A stretch of 43,138 bases of DNA from Sphingomonas sanguinis NBRC 13937 (GTDB taxonomy: Bacteria > Pseudomonadota > Alphaproteobacteria > Sphingomonadales > Sphingomonadaceae). Below, piece by piece: positions 7,550 to 15,843 of this stretch (positions are counted from its first letter, which is position 1; each line of letters opens with the position of its first letter). The translations under genes and the position numbers were made by a program. The notes beneath the pieces are model-generated. The model was given only the letters and a program-made list of their open reading frames with translations. It did not search any database and was not told where the DNA came from. The stretch spans positions 1 through 43,138 of the forward strand of contig NZ_BCTY01000032.1 of the NCBI RefSeq assembly GCF_001591005.1, given 5' to 3'.

Positions 7550-8238
7550 GCGGCGTCGAGCTCCGGGTAATGGCGGAAGATTCCGTCCTCGTTGAACGCC
7601 TGTCGCCGCTCGCTGTCCAGATAGGCGGCGATGCCGGGAAGCGTCCGGACCCGATCATGGAGCGCGATCAGCCGGGGGTAATCACCCTCCACCGCCGCCA
7701 TCCGCGCCGGGAACATGTAACGCAGGCCCGCCACCAGCTGGAACAGCGAGGTGTCGACCGGCGACCAGCGCTCGCCCGCCATCCACTGCCGGTCGCCCAG
7801 CGCGCGCTCGAAATAGCCGAGGAATTTGGGGATACGCTCGCTCCGGAATTGCGCGGCGGCGCGGGCGGCCTCGGGTTTCTGTTCGTGATAATAGGCCATC
7901 ATCGCGACCGGGTGATGGACGTTATGTACCTCCGCCACCATGTCGCTGATCGTCAGTTGCAGCTGGTTGAGCCATGTCCGCTCGGCCACCGGCGCCAGAT
8001 CATGGCGCTCGGTCAGCCAGTGGAGGATGTTGGCGACCTGCGCAATTCGCTGCCCCTCGACACACAGATAGGGCGGCGCGAAGGGCGGGCGCTCGCCCTC
8101 CTCCATATCGTCGAGCAGCGCCTCGGCACCCTCCTCCACGCCCCGGTCGCGATAGGGCAGACCTGCGGCCTCCAGCGCCAGCCGGACGAATTCGCCGCGA
8201 CCCGGCAGGCCGGGCCAGTACCACAGATCATAGGACAT
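7546..8238 (-). CDS. Glutathione S-transferase family protein
   Basis: A cytosolic GST-fold protein of 230 aa. The N-terminal thioredoxin-like half (residues 1-80) opens with YDLWYWPGLPGRGEFVRL; a Tyr near the N-terminus fits the activating residue of alpha/mu/sigma-like GSTs. The cis-Pro region is degenerate. The C-terminal helical half (about 90-205) contains the usual DTSLFQLVAGL helix. It lies 4 bases downstream of bolA and overlaps the Nudix gene by 4 bases. It probably conjugates or isomerises electrophilic compounds with glutathione; the substrate is unknown. Confidence 0.9.
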   Translation of the reverse strand: MSYDLWYWPGLPGRGEFVRLALEAAGLPYRDRGVEEGAEALLDDMEEGERPPFAPPYLCVEGQRIAQVANILHWLTERHDLAPVAERTWLNQLQLTISDMVAEVHNVHHPVAMMAYYHEQKPEAARAAAQFRSERIPKFLGYFERALGDRQWMAGERWSPVDTSLFQLVAGLRYMFPARMAAVEGDYPRLIALHDRVRTLPGIAAYLDSERRQAFNEDGIFRHYPELDAA

Positions 8239-8242
8239 TCGC

Positions 8243-8527
8243 TTACTCCTCGGGCGCCTTCGCGCTGATCGCCAGCGCGTGGATACGCTCCGACAACAGA
8301 TCGGCGAGCGCGTGGTTCACCATACGCTGACGGGCGACGCGCGACTGGCCTGCGAAGGCGGGCGAGACGATGACGACGCGGAAATGGCTTTCGCCGGTGC
8401 CGTCATCGCCCAGATGGCCGCGATGCATCGCGCTTTCGTTGATGACCTCCAGGTGAGTCGGGGCCAGCGCCTGGGTCAGGCGGGCGGTGATCTGATCGGC
8501 GATAGGAGCGGTGGTGATATCGGTCAT
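8243..8527 (-). CDS. BolA family protein
   Basis: BolA/IbaG proteins work with monothiol glutaredoxins in iron-sulfur cluster traffic and stress response. I chose the Met at 8527 (MTDITTAPIADQ), giving 94 aa; the longer open frame to 8605 runs into the divergent gene. The BolA core is clear: a helix with ARLTQALAPTHLEV, the conserved H in NESAMHRGH, SHFRVVIVSPAF, and the final helix HALADLLSERIHALAI. It is the first gene of the minus-strand run. Only 40 bases separate it from the divergent J-domain gene, so both promoters must lie in or near that gap. Confidence 0.93.
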   Translation of the reverse strand: MTDITTAPIADQITARLTQALAPTHLEVINESAMHRGHLGDDGTGESHFRVVIVSPAFAGQSRVARQRMVNHALADLLSERIHALAISAKAPEE

Positions 8528-8567
8528 GGCCCCTATATAGACGGTTTTTCGGGACAAGCGGATAGCA

Positions 8568-9182
8568 GTGGCGCGTCGGTCGAGCAGCGATACCCCCAGG
8601 GACAAGCCCGGTGCCCGGTTTCACGGCCGGGTCGAGAATAGCGACCGCGTGTGCGATCACGCCGGTTGCGACGAGGCGGGCGAGTTCCGCGCGCCGCCGG
8701 CCGAAGGAACACGCAGCGGCGATGGCCCCGGCCAGTTCCGCTGGTTCTGCCTGGAACATGTCCGCGCTTTCAACAGCCGCTATAATTTCTTCGACGGCAT
8801 GAGCGCCGACGAGATCCACCGCGCCCAGCGCCCCTATGCGGGCTGGGAGCGCGAGACGCGCGCCTTTGCGCAAGGGGGGACAGATCCGGGGCCGCGCTGG
8901 GCCGATTTCTCCGATCCCTTGGACGCCATCGCGGCGCGCTATCGCCGCGAGGCCGCGCCCGAACGCTCGGACGGCAAGCCGCTGTCGGGGCAGGACCGCG
9001 AAAGCCTGAAGGTCTTGGGGCTGGAGGCCAATGCCGACCGGAGCGCGCTCCGGCGACGCTATAGCGAGCTGGTCCGACGCTATCACCCCGACCGCAATGG
9101 CGGCGACCGCAGCCAGGAGGCCCGGTTGCAAAAGGTCATCGCGGCATACCAGCAGCTGCGCCAAGCCCCGGCGTTTGCGTGA
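8568..9182 (+). CDS. J-domain protein with N-terminal zinc-ribbon-like Cys motif
   Basis: A DnaJ-type co-chaperone stimulating the ATPase of an Hsp70. The J domain is at the C-terminus (about residues 145-200) with the essential HPD at 173-175 (RYHPDRNGG). The N-terminal ~70 residues hold C29, C34 and C61 with H64 (CDHAGC and FCLEH), which looks like a small zinc site. The start is a GTG at 8568. It is divergent from bolA. Proteins with this reversed order (Cys region first, J domain last) are known in alphaproteobacteria, and their client is unknown. There is no Gly/Phe region or DnaJ C-terminal domain, so it is not DnaJ itself. Confidence 0.88.
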   Translation: MARRSSSDTPRDKPGARFHGRVENSDRVCDHAGCDEAGEFRAPPAEGTRSGDGPGQFRWFCLEHVRAFNSRYNFFDGMSADEIHRAQRPYAGWERETRAFAQGGTDPGPRWADFSDPLDAIAARYRREAAPERSDGKPLSGQDRESLKVLGLEANADRSALRRRYSELVRRYHPDRNGGDRSQEARLQKVIAAYQQLRQAPAFA

Positions 9183-9187
9183 CCTTT

Positions 9188-9319
9188 ATTCCTCCCCTGT
9201 AAGGGGAGGTGGCAGCGCGAAGCGCTGACGGAGGGGGGCCTCTACATAGGGCGACCTTTGCGGCACGCCACCTCCACCACCGCTTCGCGGCGGTCCCCCT
9301 CCCCTTGCAGGGGAGGAAT
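9188..9319. repeat. Extragenic palindromic element, copy 1
   Basis: The ends are 22-bp inverted repeats (ATTCCTCCCC...) with a single mismatch. The left arm itself folds (CCTCCCCTGTAAGGGGAGG). The interior contains GGTGGCAG, AGCGCGAAGCGCT, CTGACGGAGGGG and GTCCCCCTCCCC. It fills the gap between two convergent genes and ends at the stop codon of the VOC gene. The same layout recurs at 13402-13541. Confidence 0.8.
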
Positions 9320-10084
9320 TTACCTCCGCGGCCCGACCAACCCGAACCGTGCGCCTTGCGGGTCGAGCGCCGCCATCGAATACTCCCCGCCGGGAATCTC
9401 CACCGGCCCATATTCGATCGTCCCGCCGCCCTCGGTCACCCGCGCCGCCGCGACATCAATATCCTCGACCGAGACATAGAATCGCCACCCCGGCGTGCCC
9501 CCCGGCGGGCAGCCCATCAGCGCGCCCAGCACCACCGGCCCGTCCGCCAAGAAACGATATTCGCCCAGCTCGCCCATCGGCATCCCGCCCTGATGCGTCC
9601 AGCCGAAATGCCGTCCGAAAAAGGCCAGCGCGCGGTCGGGGTCGCTGGCGATCCGCTCGTTCCAGCTGACATGGCCGGTCGTGTCGCCACGCCCGTGTTC
9701 GGCAAAGGCGCGCGACGGCTGATCTGCCTCGGCCGCCATGATGTAGAAGGGCGCGCCCAGCGGATCGGTGACCAGCGCCATGCGCCCCACCCCCGCCATG
9801 CTCCAGGCGGGCATCAGCACCTGGCCACCATCCTCGACGATCGCCTCGACCGATTCATCAACATCGACGACCGGCAGATATCCCAGCCAGACCGCCCCGC
9901 CCGGCGAACCCGGCGGCCGCTGCATCAGGCCGCCGATCGCCTCGCCCTCGGGCGTCGCGACGATGCGGTAGTCGATATCGGCGATGCCGCTATCGCCGAC
10001 CTGCCAGCCGATGAGGCGCGCATAGAAATCCTGCGCCGCCGCGACATCATCGGTCAGCAATTCGTACCAGATGAAATTGGCCAT
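9320..10084 (-). CDS. VOC family protein (two glyoxalase-like domains)
   Basis: Two tandem vicinal-oxygen-chelate modules, about residues 1-120 and 130-254. The first opens with FIWYELLTDDVAAAQDFYARLIGW and the second with GHVSWNERIASDPDRALAFFGRHFGW, both standard VOC starts. I chose the Met at 10084 (MANFIWYEL). The frame continues upstream to 10141 but that extension is Arg-rich and unconserved. Such two-domain proteins are often annotated as glyoxalase/bleomycin resistance or hydroxylase-like; the true substrate is unknown. It is a single gene whose 3' end abuts the extragenic palindrome. Confidence 0.9.
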   Translation of the reverse strand: MANFIWYELLTDDVAAAQDFYARLIGWQVGDSGIADIDYRIVATPEGEAIGGLMQRPPGSPGGAVWLGYLPVVDVDESVEAIVEDGGQVLMPAWSMAGVGRMALVTDPLGAPFYIMAAEADQPSRAFAEHGRGDTTGHVSWNERIASDPDRALAFFGRHFGWTHQGGMPMGELGEYRFLADGPVVLGALMGCPPGGTPGWRFYVSVEDIDVAAARVTEGGGTIEYGPVEIPGGEYSMAALDPQGARFGLVGPRR

Positions 10085-10278
10085 AATCACCCCACCCCTG
10101 TGAAACTCTCGGCCTCGTCGGGCGACTGCGCCACCTCTCATCCCGCCGAATCACAGGACAGGATGACCCCGAAACGCCCTGCCCGCAATCTCGCGCGCTT
10201 CGCGTATCTTGGCGATCAGCGGCATTGAGTAGGGAGCCGCGCTTGGCCTAAGGCGTTGAGCGACGAGACGAGGGCCTG

Positions 10279-11283
10279 ATGACCAACATCCCGAATACGC
10301 TTCCCGACAGCCGCGATACGACGATTCTCGATGCACCCGACAAGATGGTGTCGGTGCGCGACCTGTTCGGCATCGACACCGACATGGAGGTTCCGGCCTT
10401 TTCGGTGTCGGACGAGCGCGTCCCCGATCTCGATCCCGCCTATGTGTTCGACCCCGACACGACGCTGGCGATCCTGGCGGGCTTCGCGCACAACCGCCGC
10501 GTGATGGTGCAGGGCTATCACGGCACCGGCAAGTCGAGCCATATCGAACAGGTCGCAGCGCGCCTGAACTGGCCGTGCATCCGCATCAACCTGGACGCGC
10601 ATATCAGCCGTATCGACCTGATCGGCCGCGACGCCATCGTCCTGAAGGACGGGCAGCAGGTGACCGAGTTCCGCGAGGGCCTGCTCCCCTGGGCGCTCCA
10701 GACGCCGACCGCGCTCGTCTTCGACGAATATGATGCGGGCCGCTCCGACGTGATGTTCGTGATCCAGCGCGTGCTGGAGACGGAGGGCAAGCTGACCCTG
10801 CTCGACCAGAACCGGGTCATCCGCCCCAATCCATGGTTCCGCCTGTTCGCCACCGCCAACACCGTCGGCCTGGGCGACACCAGCGGCCTGTATCATGGCA
10901 CGCAGCAGATCAACCAGGGCCAGATGGACCGCTGGAACATCGTGGTCACGCTCAACTATCTGCCCGCCGCGACCGAGGCGCAGATCGTGCTCGCCAAGTC
11001 GGGCGAATATGACAAGCCCGACGGCAAGCAGCTGGTCGAGAACATGGTCCGCGTCGCCGACATGACCCGCAAGGGCTTTATCAACGGCGATATCTCGACC
11101 GTGATGAGCCCGCGCACGGTCATCACCTGGGCGCAGAACACGCTGATCTTCGGCGATCCAGGCTTTGCTTTCCGCCTGTCCTTCCTCAACAAGTGCGACG
11201 AGAATGAGCGCGCGCTGGTGGCCGAATATTATCAGCGCGTCTTCGGCAAGGACCTGCCCGAAAGCGTCGTCGGCCGGGCCTGA
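10279..11283 (+). CDS. cobS: Cobaltochelatase-type AAA+ ATPase subunit CobS
   Basis: CobS is the MoxR-like AAA+ subunit which, with CobT, powers cobalt insertion by CobN in aerobic cobalamin synthesis. Walker A is GYHGTGKS (79-86) and Walker B is [10 protein letters not shown] (near 145-154), with the sensor region LFATANTVG after it. The 334 aa are full length. The start ATG follows GAGGG by a normal spacing. cobT follows after 5 bases. No cobN or other cobalamin gene lies in the window and no cobalamin riboswitch-like leader is evident. The family is certain; whether it serves cobalamin synthesis here or another metal-insertion or remodelling task is open. Confidence 0.93.
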   Translation: MTNIPNTLPDSRDTTILDAPDKMVSVRDLFGIDTDMEVPAFSVSDERVPDLDPAYVFDPDTTLAILAGFAHNRRVMVQGYHGTGKSSHIEQVAARLNWPCIRINLDAHISRIDLIGRDAIVLKDGQQVTEFREGLLPWALQTPTALVFDEYDAGRSDVMFVIQRVLETEGKLTLLDQNRVIRPNPWFRLFATANTVGLGDTSGLYHGTQQINQGQMDRWNIVVTLNYLPAATEAQIVLAKSGEYDKPDGKQLVENMVRVADMTRKGFINGDISTVMSPRTVITWAQNTLIFGDPGFAFRLSFLNKCDENERALVAEYYQRVFGKDLPESVVGRA

Positions 11284-11288
11284 TCCTC

Positions 11289-13112
11289 TTGGGCAACGAC
11301 ACACCCCTCGACCGGTTCAAGGCGGTCCTCGGCGGCACCGCGCGTACCATCGCGCAGGAGCCGGAGGTCGAGCTCGCCTTCACCGCCGATGCGCCGACCT
11401 CCTCGGGCAAGCATATCCGCGTGCCGATGCCCGGCCGGGCGCTGCCCGCCGAACAGGTGGCCGAGGCACGCGGGTTCGCCGACGCCTTCGCGCTGCGGCT
11501 GAAGCTGCACGACACGGCACTCCACGCCAAGGCCGCCCCGGTCGAGGCGGTGGCGCGCGCGGTCTATGACGCGGTCGAGACGGCGCGGATCGAGGCGCTG
11601 GGTGCGCGCGGTTATGCCGGGATCGGCGACAATCTCGCCCATGCGCTGGACGTACGGTTGCGCTCCGACCCGCTGACCCGTGCGCGCAACCGCGACGAGG
11701 TGCCCTTGTCGACCGCGCTGGGGCTCCTCTTGCGGGAACGGATGACCGGGCGACCTTCGCCTGTCGAAACCGCGCCCGCCCTGGCGCTGGTCCGCGACTG
11801 GCTGGAGGGGGCGACCAACCTCGACGCGCTGGCGGGCGCGATGGACGACCAGAAGGCGTTCCAGTCGCTGACCGCCAAGATGCTCGCCGATCTCGAACTC
11901 GCCGAGCCGCCCGCCGAACCCGACCAGGCCGATGAAGGCGGCGACGATCAGGAAGGCGAGGACGAACAGCAGCAGGACGAGAGCGAAGAGGATAACGACG
12001 AACAGGGCCAGGGCGAAGGCGAGGTCGAGGCCCGCGCCGAAAAGCGCGACTCGGACAGCGAGGACGGCGAGTCGCAGGAGCAGAGCCAGGACTCGCTCGA
12101 CGATCTCGACGGCGAACCCGGCGAGGATGGCGACGAGGGTAGCCAGCCGACGCGGCCCAATCGCCCGCTGAACGATCTGGCGTCGCAGTTCGACTATAAG
12201 CCCTGGACCACCCAGTTCGACGAAGTGGTTGCCGCCGGAGAGCTGTGCGACGCCGACGAACTGGCGCGGCTTCGCGGTTATCTCGACCAGCAGCTGGCGC
12301 ATCTCCAGTCGGCGGTGTCGAAACTCGCCAACCGCTTGCAGCGCCGGTTGATGGCGCAACAGTCGCGGTCCTGGGACTTCGATCAGGAAGAGGGCATTCT
12401 CGACGCGGCGCGGCTGGCCCGCGTCGTGGTCAATCCCGGCCAGTCGCTGTCCTACAAGATCGAGCGGGATACCGATTTCCGCGATACCGTCGTCACCCTG
12501 CTGATCGACAATTCGGGCTCGATGCGCGGGCGGCCGATCGGCATCGCGGCCATCTCCGCCGACATTCTGGCGCGCACGCTGGAGCGGTGCGGGGTGAAGA
12601 CCGAGATTCTCGGCTTCACCACCCGTGCGTGGAAGGGCGGGCAGAGCCGGGAAACGTGGCTCGCCGCCGGGCGTCCGCCGCAGCCGGGACGGCTGAACGA
12701 CATTCGCCATATTGTCTATAAACAGGCCGACGAGCCATGGCGGCGCGCGCGCAACAATCTCGGCCTGATGATGCGCGAGGGGCTGCTCAAGGAGAATATC
12801 GACGGCGAGGCGCTGATGTGGGCGCACAGCCGGTTGATCGCGCGGCCCGAGGAGCGGCGCATCCTGATGGTCATCTCCGATGGTGCGCCGGTCGACGATT
12901 CGACGCTGTCGGTCAATTCGGGCAGCTATCTGGAACGCCACCTGCGCCAGGTGATCGGCTGGATCGAGAGCAAGAGCCCGGTCGAGCTGATCGCGATCGG
13001 CATCGGCCATGACGTGACCCGCTATTATGCGCGCGCGGTGACGATCATGGACGCCGAGCAGCTGGGCGGCACGATCATCGAGCAGCTGGCCAGCCTGTTC
13101 GACACCGAATGA
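11289..13112 (+). CDS. cobT: Cobaltochelatase-type VWA subunit CobT
   Basis: CobT is the von Willebrand A partner of CobS. The N-terminal ~205 residues are the CobT domain. A very acidic, Gln/Glu/Asp-rich linker spans about residues 209-284. The C-terminal VWA domain contains the metal-binding MIDAS motif DNSGSM (407-412), followed by the expected TLERCGV and [11 protein letters not shown] blocks. The length, 607 aa, is typical. The start is probably TTG at 11289, 5 bases after cobS. The stop overlaps the next gene by 4 bases. The acidic linker is normal for the family. Confidence 0.93.
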   Translation: MGNDTPLDRFKAVLGGTARTIAQEPEVELAFTADAPTSSGKHIRVPMPGRALPAEQVAEARGFADAFALRLKLHDTALHAKAAPVEAVARAVYDAVETARIEALGARGYAGIGDNLAHALDVRLRSDPLTRARNRDEVPLSTALGLLLRERMTGRPSPVETAPALALVRDWLEGATNLDALAGAMDDQKAFQSLTAKMLADLELAEPPAEPDQADEGGDDQEGEDEQQQDESEEDNDEQGQGEGEVEARAEKRDSDSEDGESQEQSQDSLDDLDGEPGEDGDEGSQPTRPNRPLNDLASQFDYKPWTTQFDEVVAAGELCDADELARLRGYLDQQLAHLQSAVSKLANRLQRRLMAQQSRSWDFDQEEGILDAARLARVVVNPGQSLSYKIERDTDFRDTVVTLLIDNSGSMRGRPIGIAAISADILARTLERCGVKTEILGFTTRAWKGGQSRETWLAAGRPPQPGRLNDIRHIVYKQADEPWRRARNNLGLMMREGLLKENIDGEALMWAHSRLIARPEERRILMVISDGAPVDDSTLSVNSGSYLERHLRQVIGWIESKSPVELIAIGIGHDVTRYYARAVTIMDAEQLGGTIIEQLASLFDTE

Positions 13113-13354
13113 GCCGCATCGCGGCCCCGGCGGAGGGCTTTGTCGGCCCGGTGAAACGCTCGATCACCATCGCGGGCCATGCGACCTCGATCAGCCTGGA
13201 ACCGGTGTTCTGGACCGCGCTGGAAGAGGCGGCAATGGCGCACGCCCTGCCGCTGTCGGCATTGGTCGCGGAGATCGACGCGCTGCGCATCGTGGCGGAC
13301 GACCCGCCCAATCTGGCGAGCGCGATCCGGTCGTGGTTGTTCCTGCGACGGTAA
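13109..13354 (+). CDS. Ribbon-helix-helix domain protein
   Basis: An 81-aa protein with the RHH_4-type signature: [20 protein letters not shown] (a beta strand that would contact DNA), then two helices ([21 protein letters not shown] and [14 protein letters not shown]). RHH proteins bind DNA as dimers, but many RHH_4 members have no known operator. The ATG overlaps the cobT stop (ATGA), so the gene is coupled to cobST. It could autoregulate the operon; no matching operator was identified. Confidence 0.85.
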   Translation: MSRIAAPAEGFVGPVKRSITIAGHATSISLEPVFWTALEEAAMAHALPLSALVAEIDALRIVADDPPNLASAIRSWLFLRR

Positions 13355-13401
13355 TTTGACGCGCCAAAGTGTAAAGAGGCGGGGGTCGATACATCTCTCC
13401 A

Positions 13402-13541
13402 ATTCCTCCCCTGCAAGGGGAGGTGGCAGGCCGCAGGGCTGACGGAGGGGTGCCCGGTTTGCGATGGCGGACCTCGACAGCAAGCGGTGATACCCCTCCA
13501 CCATCCTTCGGATGGTCCCCCTCCCCTTGCAGGGGAGGAAT
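13402..13541. repeat. Extragenic palindromic element, copy 2
   Basis: Perfect 22-bp terminal inverted repeats (ATTCCTCCCCTGCAAGGGG...) flank an interior with GGTGGCAG, CTGACGGAGGGG, CCACCATCC and GGTCCCCCTCCCC. This is the same design as 9188-9319. It occupies most of the gap between the RHH gene and the PepSY gene; the remaining ~135 bases (13542-13678) hold only a weak TCGACTC/GAGTCGA inverted repeat and no gene I can support. Confidence 0.85.
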
Positions 13542-13678
13542 GAATGTCGACTCGACAGCCACCCCTTCTCCGCGCCCCTGCGCGCCCCATCCCGCCTTCC
13601 GTTCAGCCTGAACCGAGATCGGGTAGAGTCGATTGACGCCGCCCCTCGCCTCCGGCAGGGCGCGCCGTCTGTTTCGGG

Positions 13679-14731
13679 GTGTTTGTGGCCGGAATTTCGC
13701 ATCGCAACCGGGGATTGCGGGTCCATCGCTGGCTGGGGCTGGCGATCGGGCTGTTCGCCATCGCGCTGGCGCTGTCGGGCACGATCCTGGCCAGTGCCCC
13801 GCTGATCGAGCGGATCGCCTCTCCCGCCCGCTACCGGATCAGCGGCGAGACCCGCATTGCGCCCGGTGCCTATGCCGAGGCCGCGCATCGCCGCCTGCGC
13901 CCCGGCGAGCGGATCGCCGCGCTCTCGCTGGAGCAGGGATCGTCGCCCGTCATCGTGACGCTGGAGCGAAGCAGCGACCGGGCACGGCGCCTGCTATTTC
14001 TCGATCCTGCTACCGCCACGGTGCTCGCCAGCGGCTGGCAGGATGGCGGGGTGATAGGCGCGATCCGTCGCCTTCATGACGGGCTGTTCCTGTCGGGCGC
14101 GGGACGGTGGATCGTCGGCACCATCGGGTTGGGTGTGTTGCTCGCCAGCCTGACAGGGTTGTGGACGCAGGCGACGCGTAAAGGTCCCAAGCGCGCGACA
14201 AATCGCCGGATGCACAAGGGCGAGCGCGCCACCGCCTGGCATCGCAGGGTCGGGCTCTGGTCGGCGGTGCCGGTTCTGGTGATGACCGCGAGCGGCGTGG
14301 CCCTGGCCTTTTCAGGCAACCCGTCAGGTGCCCTCCCTGCCCGGCCGGTCGCTCGCCCGGCACTGTCCCTGGAGCGCGTGGTGACCAGCGGCCGTGCCTG
14401 GTCGCGGGGCACGCTCACTGCGATCGACTGGCCGACCGAGCGCTCGCCCGACTGGACGCTCCACTTCACCGGGAGCGATCCGGCGATCGTGAAGGTAGCC
14501 GACGACAGCGCCAGCGCGGTCTCCGCGCCCGGTCATGCGGTGCCGGTGATGTTGTCCTGGGTCCACCGCCTGCACGGCGGACAGGCCATGCCCTGGGTCT
14601 GGCGGCCGCTCGCCGCGTTGACCGGCTTGCTGGCCCTATGGGCGGCAGTGACCGGCCTGATCGGCTGGGCCGCCCGTCCGAAGCTCAGACGCGCTCGACG
14701 CGGAGCAGGTCGGTCGCGTCCAGGCCGATAA
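13679..14731 (+). CDS. PepSY-associated transmembrane protein
   Basis: An inner-membrane protein of the PepSY_TM family, members of which are often linked to iron uptake or flavin/heme-dependent reduction at the membrane. Membrane segments are visible near residues 18-40 (WLGLAIGLFAIALALSGTIL), 140-165 (WIVGTIGLGVLLASLTGLWT), 190-212 (VGLWSAVPVLVMTASGVAL) and 310-335 (PLAALTGLLALWAAVTGLIG). PepSY-like periplasmic stretches lie between. The conserved HRWLGL and RLHDG/HRLHGG motifs carry His that may bind heme. The start is probably GTG at 13679. The last 47 bases, coding a basic Arg-rich tail, overlap the convergent GntR gene. Confidence 0.85.
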   Translation: MFVAGISHRNRGLRVHRWLGLAIGLFAIALALSGTILASAPLIERIASPARYRISGETRIAPGAYAEAAHRRLRPGERIAALSLEQGSSPVIVTLERSSDRARRLLFLDPATATVLASGWQDGGVIGAIRRLHDGLFLSGAGRWIVGTIGLGVLLASLTGLWTQATRKGPKRATNRRMHKGERATAWHRRVGLWSAVPVLVMTASGVALAFSGNPSGALPARPVARPALSLERVVTSGRAWSRGTLTAIDWPTERSPDWTLHFTGSDPAIVKVADDSASAVSAPGHAVPVMLSWVHRLHGGQAMPWVWRPLAALTGLLALWAAVTGLIGWAARPKLRRARRGAGRSRPGR

Positions 14732-15041
14732 GCTCGATATGGTCGCGGATGCGCGGCCACTGCACCGACAGGAAGGTCTGGCGCTCGGCGGCGCGCAGGC
14801 GATCGGCGGCACCCGGCAGGACGAACATGCCGACCCCGCGCCGCACCTCGACATAACCGTCGTCCTGAAAGCTCTGATAGGCCTTGGCGACCGTCAGCGG
14901 GTTCGCGCCCTGTTCGGCGGCGAGCGCGCGGACCGAGGGAAGTTGGTCCCCCGTCCGGTAGGTGCCGTTGAGGATGCCTGCCGCGATCGTGCCGCGCAGG
15001 CGGATGTAAACCGGGCTGTCGTCGCCGCTAAGAGCTGTCAT
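14685..15041 (-). CDS. GntR family transcriptional regulator (YtrA type)
   Basis: A winged helix-turn-helix regulator of 118 aa. The DNA-binding domain occupies residues ~10-75: PVYIRLRGTIAAGILNG, then LPSVRALAAEQGANPLTVAKAY (recognition helix) and the wing VEVRRGVGMFV. The short C-terminal tail of ~40 residues is typical of the YtrA subfamily, which usually controls a neighbouring transporter operon and has no large effector domain. Here the only close neighbours are the convergent PepSY gene, with which its 3' end overlaps by 47 bases, and the nitroreductase upstream. An AT-richer stretch near 15046-15062 (TTAATACAGCATG on the plus strand) could hold its promoter. Confidence 0.92.
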   Translation of the reverse strand: MTALSGDDSPVYIRLRGTIAAGILNGTYRTGDQLPSVRALAAEQGANPLTVAKAYQSFQDDGYVEVRRGVGMFVLPGAADRLRAAERQTFLSVQWPRIRDHIELIGLDATDLLRVERV

Positions 15042-15124
15042 GCCGGGTTAATACAGCATGAGCGAGCAAAAGTCGAGAGGTCGCCCTCACATCGTTTGCA
15101 CATCCGTCGCACGGCCGGATCGCC

Positions 15125-15715
15125 TTATCCGTGCCAGGTCGAGACCATCCGCGCCATGTCAGGGCGCGGCCGCTCGTCGAGCGGACGGCCGGGCGTACCG
15201 ATGAAGACGAAGCCGACGATCCGCTCCGGCGCGGCCCCGAACGCATCGCGCACCGCGTCCGAAAAGGCGGGCCAACCGGTCAGCCAGCCGCCTGCATAGC
15301 CCATGGCGTGCGCGGCATGGAGCAGGTTCATGCACGCCGCCCCCGCCGACAATTCCTGTTCCCACAGCGGAATATGGCTGTCGGTGCGAGGCGACGACAG
15401 GACGACGACCAGATCGGGGGCCTGATGCGCGAATTGTTCGAGCGAGGCGATTTCGGTGCCGCTCGCCTGCGGTCGTTCCGCACGATAGGCGGTGGTGATG
15501 ACCTGAGCCAGTTTGGCCCGCGCCTCCGTCGGCATGACCACGAAGCGCCAGGGGGCCAGCTTGCCATGGTCGGGCGTGCGCGCCGCGATGGTCAGCATCT
15601 CCGCCAGTTGCGCGGCATCGGGGCCCGGTGCGACCAGATCGCGCGGCTTGCCCGAACGGCGTGTCGCGAGCAGCGTGAGGGGCGTCGTGCGGTCGTTGAA
15701 AATCATGTCCGTCAT
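15125..15715 (-). CDS. Nitroreductase family protein (YdjA-like)
   Basis: An FMN-dependent reductase of 196 aa. I chose the Met at 15715 (MTDMIFNDRTTP) because AAGGA lies about 9 bases upstream; the frame also runs to 15742. Family marks are LLATRRSGKPRDL near the N-terminus (FMN phosphate contact), AARTPDHGKLAPWRFV, and GAACMNLLHAAHAMGYAGGWLTG (helix and loop against the flavin). YdjA-type enzymes reduce nitroaromatics and quinones in vitro; the physiological substrate is unknown. It stands alone, 83 bases upstream of the GntR gene on the same strand. Confidence 0.92.
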   Translation of the reverse strand: MTDMIFNDRTTPLTLLATRRSGKPRDLVAPGPDAAQLAEMLTIAARTPDHGKLAPWRFVVMPTEARAKLAQVITTAYRAERPQASGTEIASLEQFAHQAPDLVVVLSSPRTDSHIPLWEQELSAGAACMNLLHAAHAMGYAGGWLTGWPAFSDAVRDAFGAAPERIVGFVFIGTPGRPLDERPRPDMARMVSTWHG

Positions 15716-15843
15716 GGGTTCGATCCTTACGGCGTTGCGCATGATATTTACAGTCGCGGCTTTGGCGTTAGGTTACCAAACCATTACGCCCGCTTGCGCG
15801 CCCATGGCGCGCAGGGGGCGATCCCGATGGAGTGAACGCCGGC

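Noticed and set aside
11232..13010. 592-codon frame on the minus strand opposite cobT
   Set aside because: It mirrors the CobT acidic linker as a hydrophobic run; CobT motifs on the plus strand are decisive.
9188..13541. CRISPR-like interpretation of the repeated CCTCCCC/GGGGAGG units
   Set aside because: Only two dispersed copies, each a palindromic element with unequal interiors; no regular spacers or cas genes.
15131..15835. Long open frame on the plus strand opposite the nitroreductase gene
   Set aside because: It is the antisense of a clear nitroreductase and its sequence is Arg/His/Gln-rich with no recognisable domain; GC-rich codon structure creates such frames.
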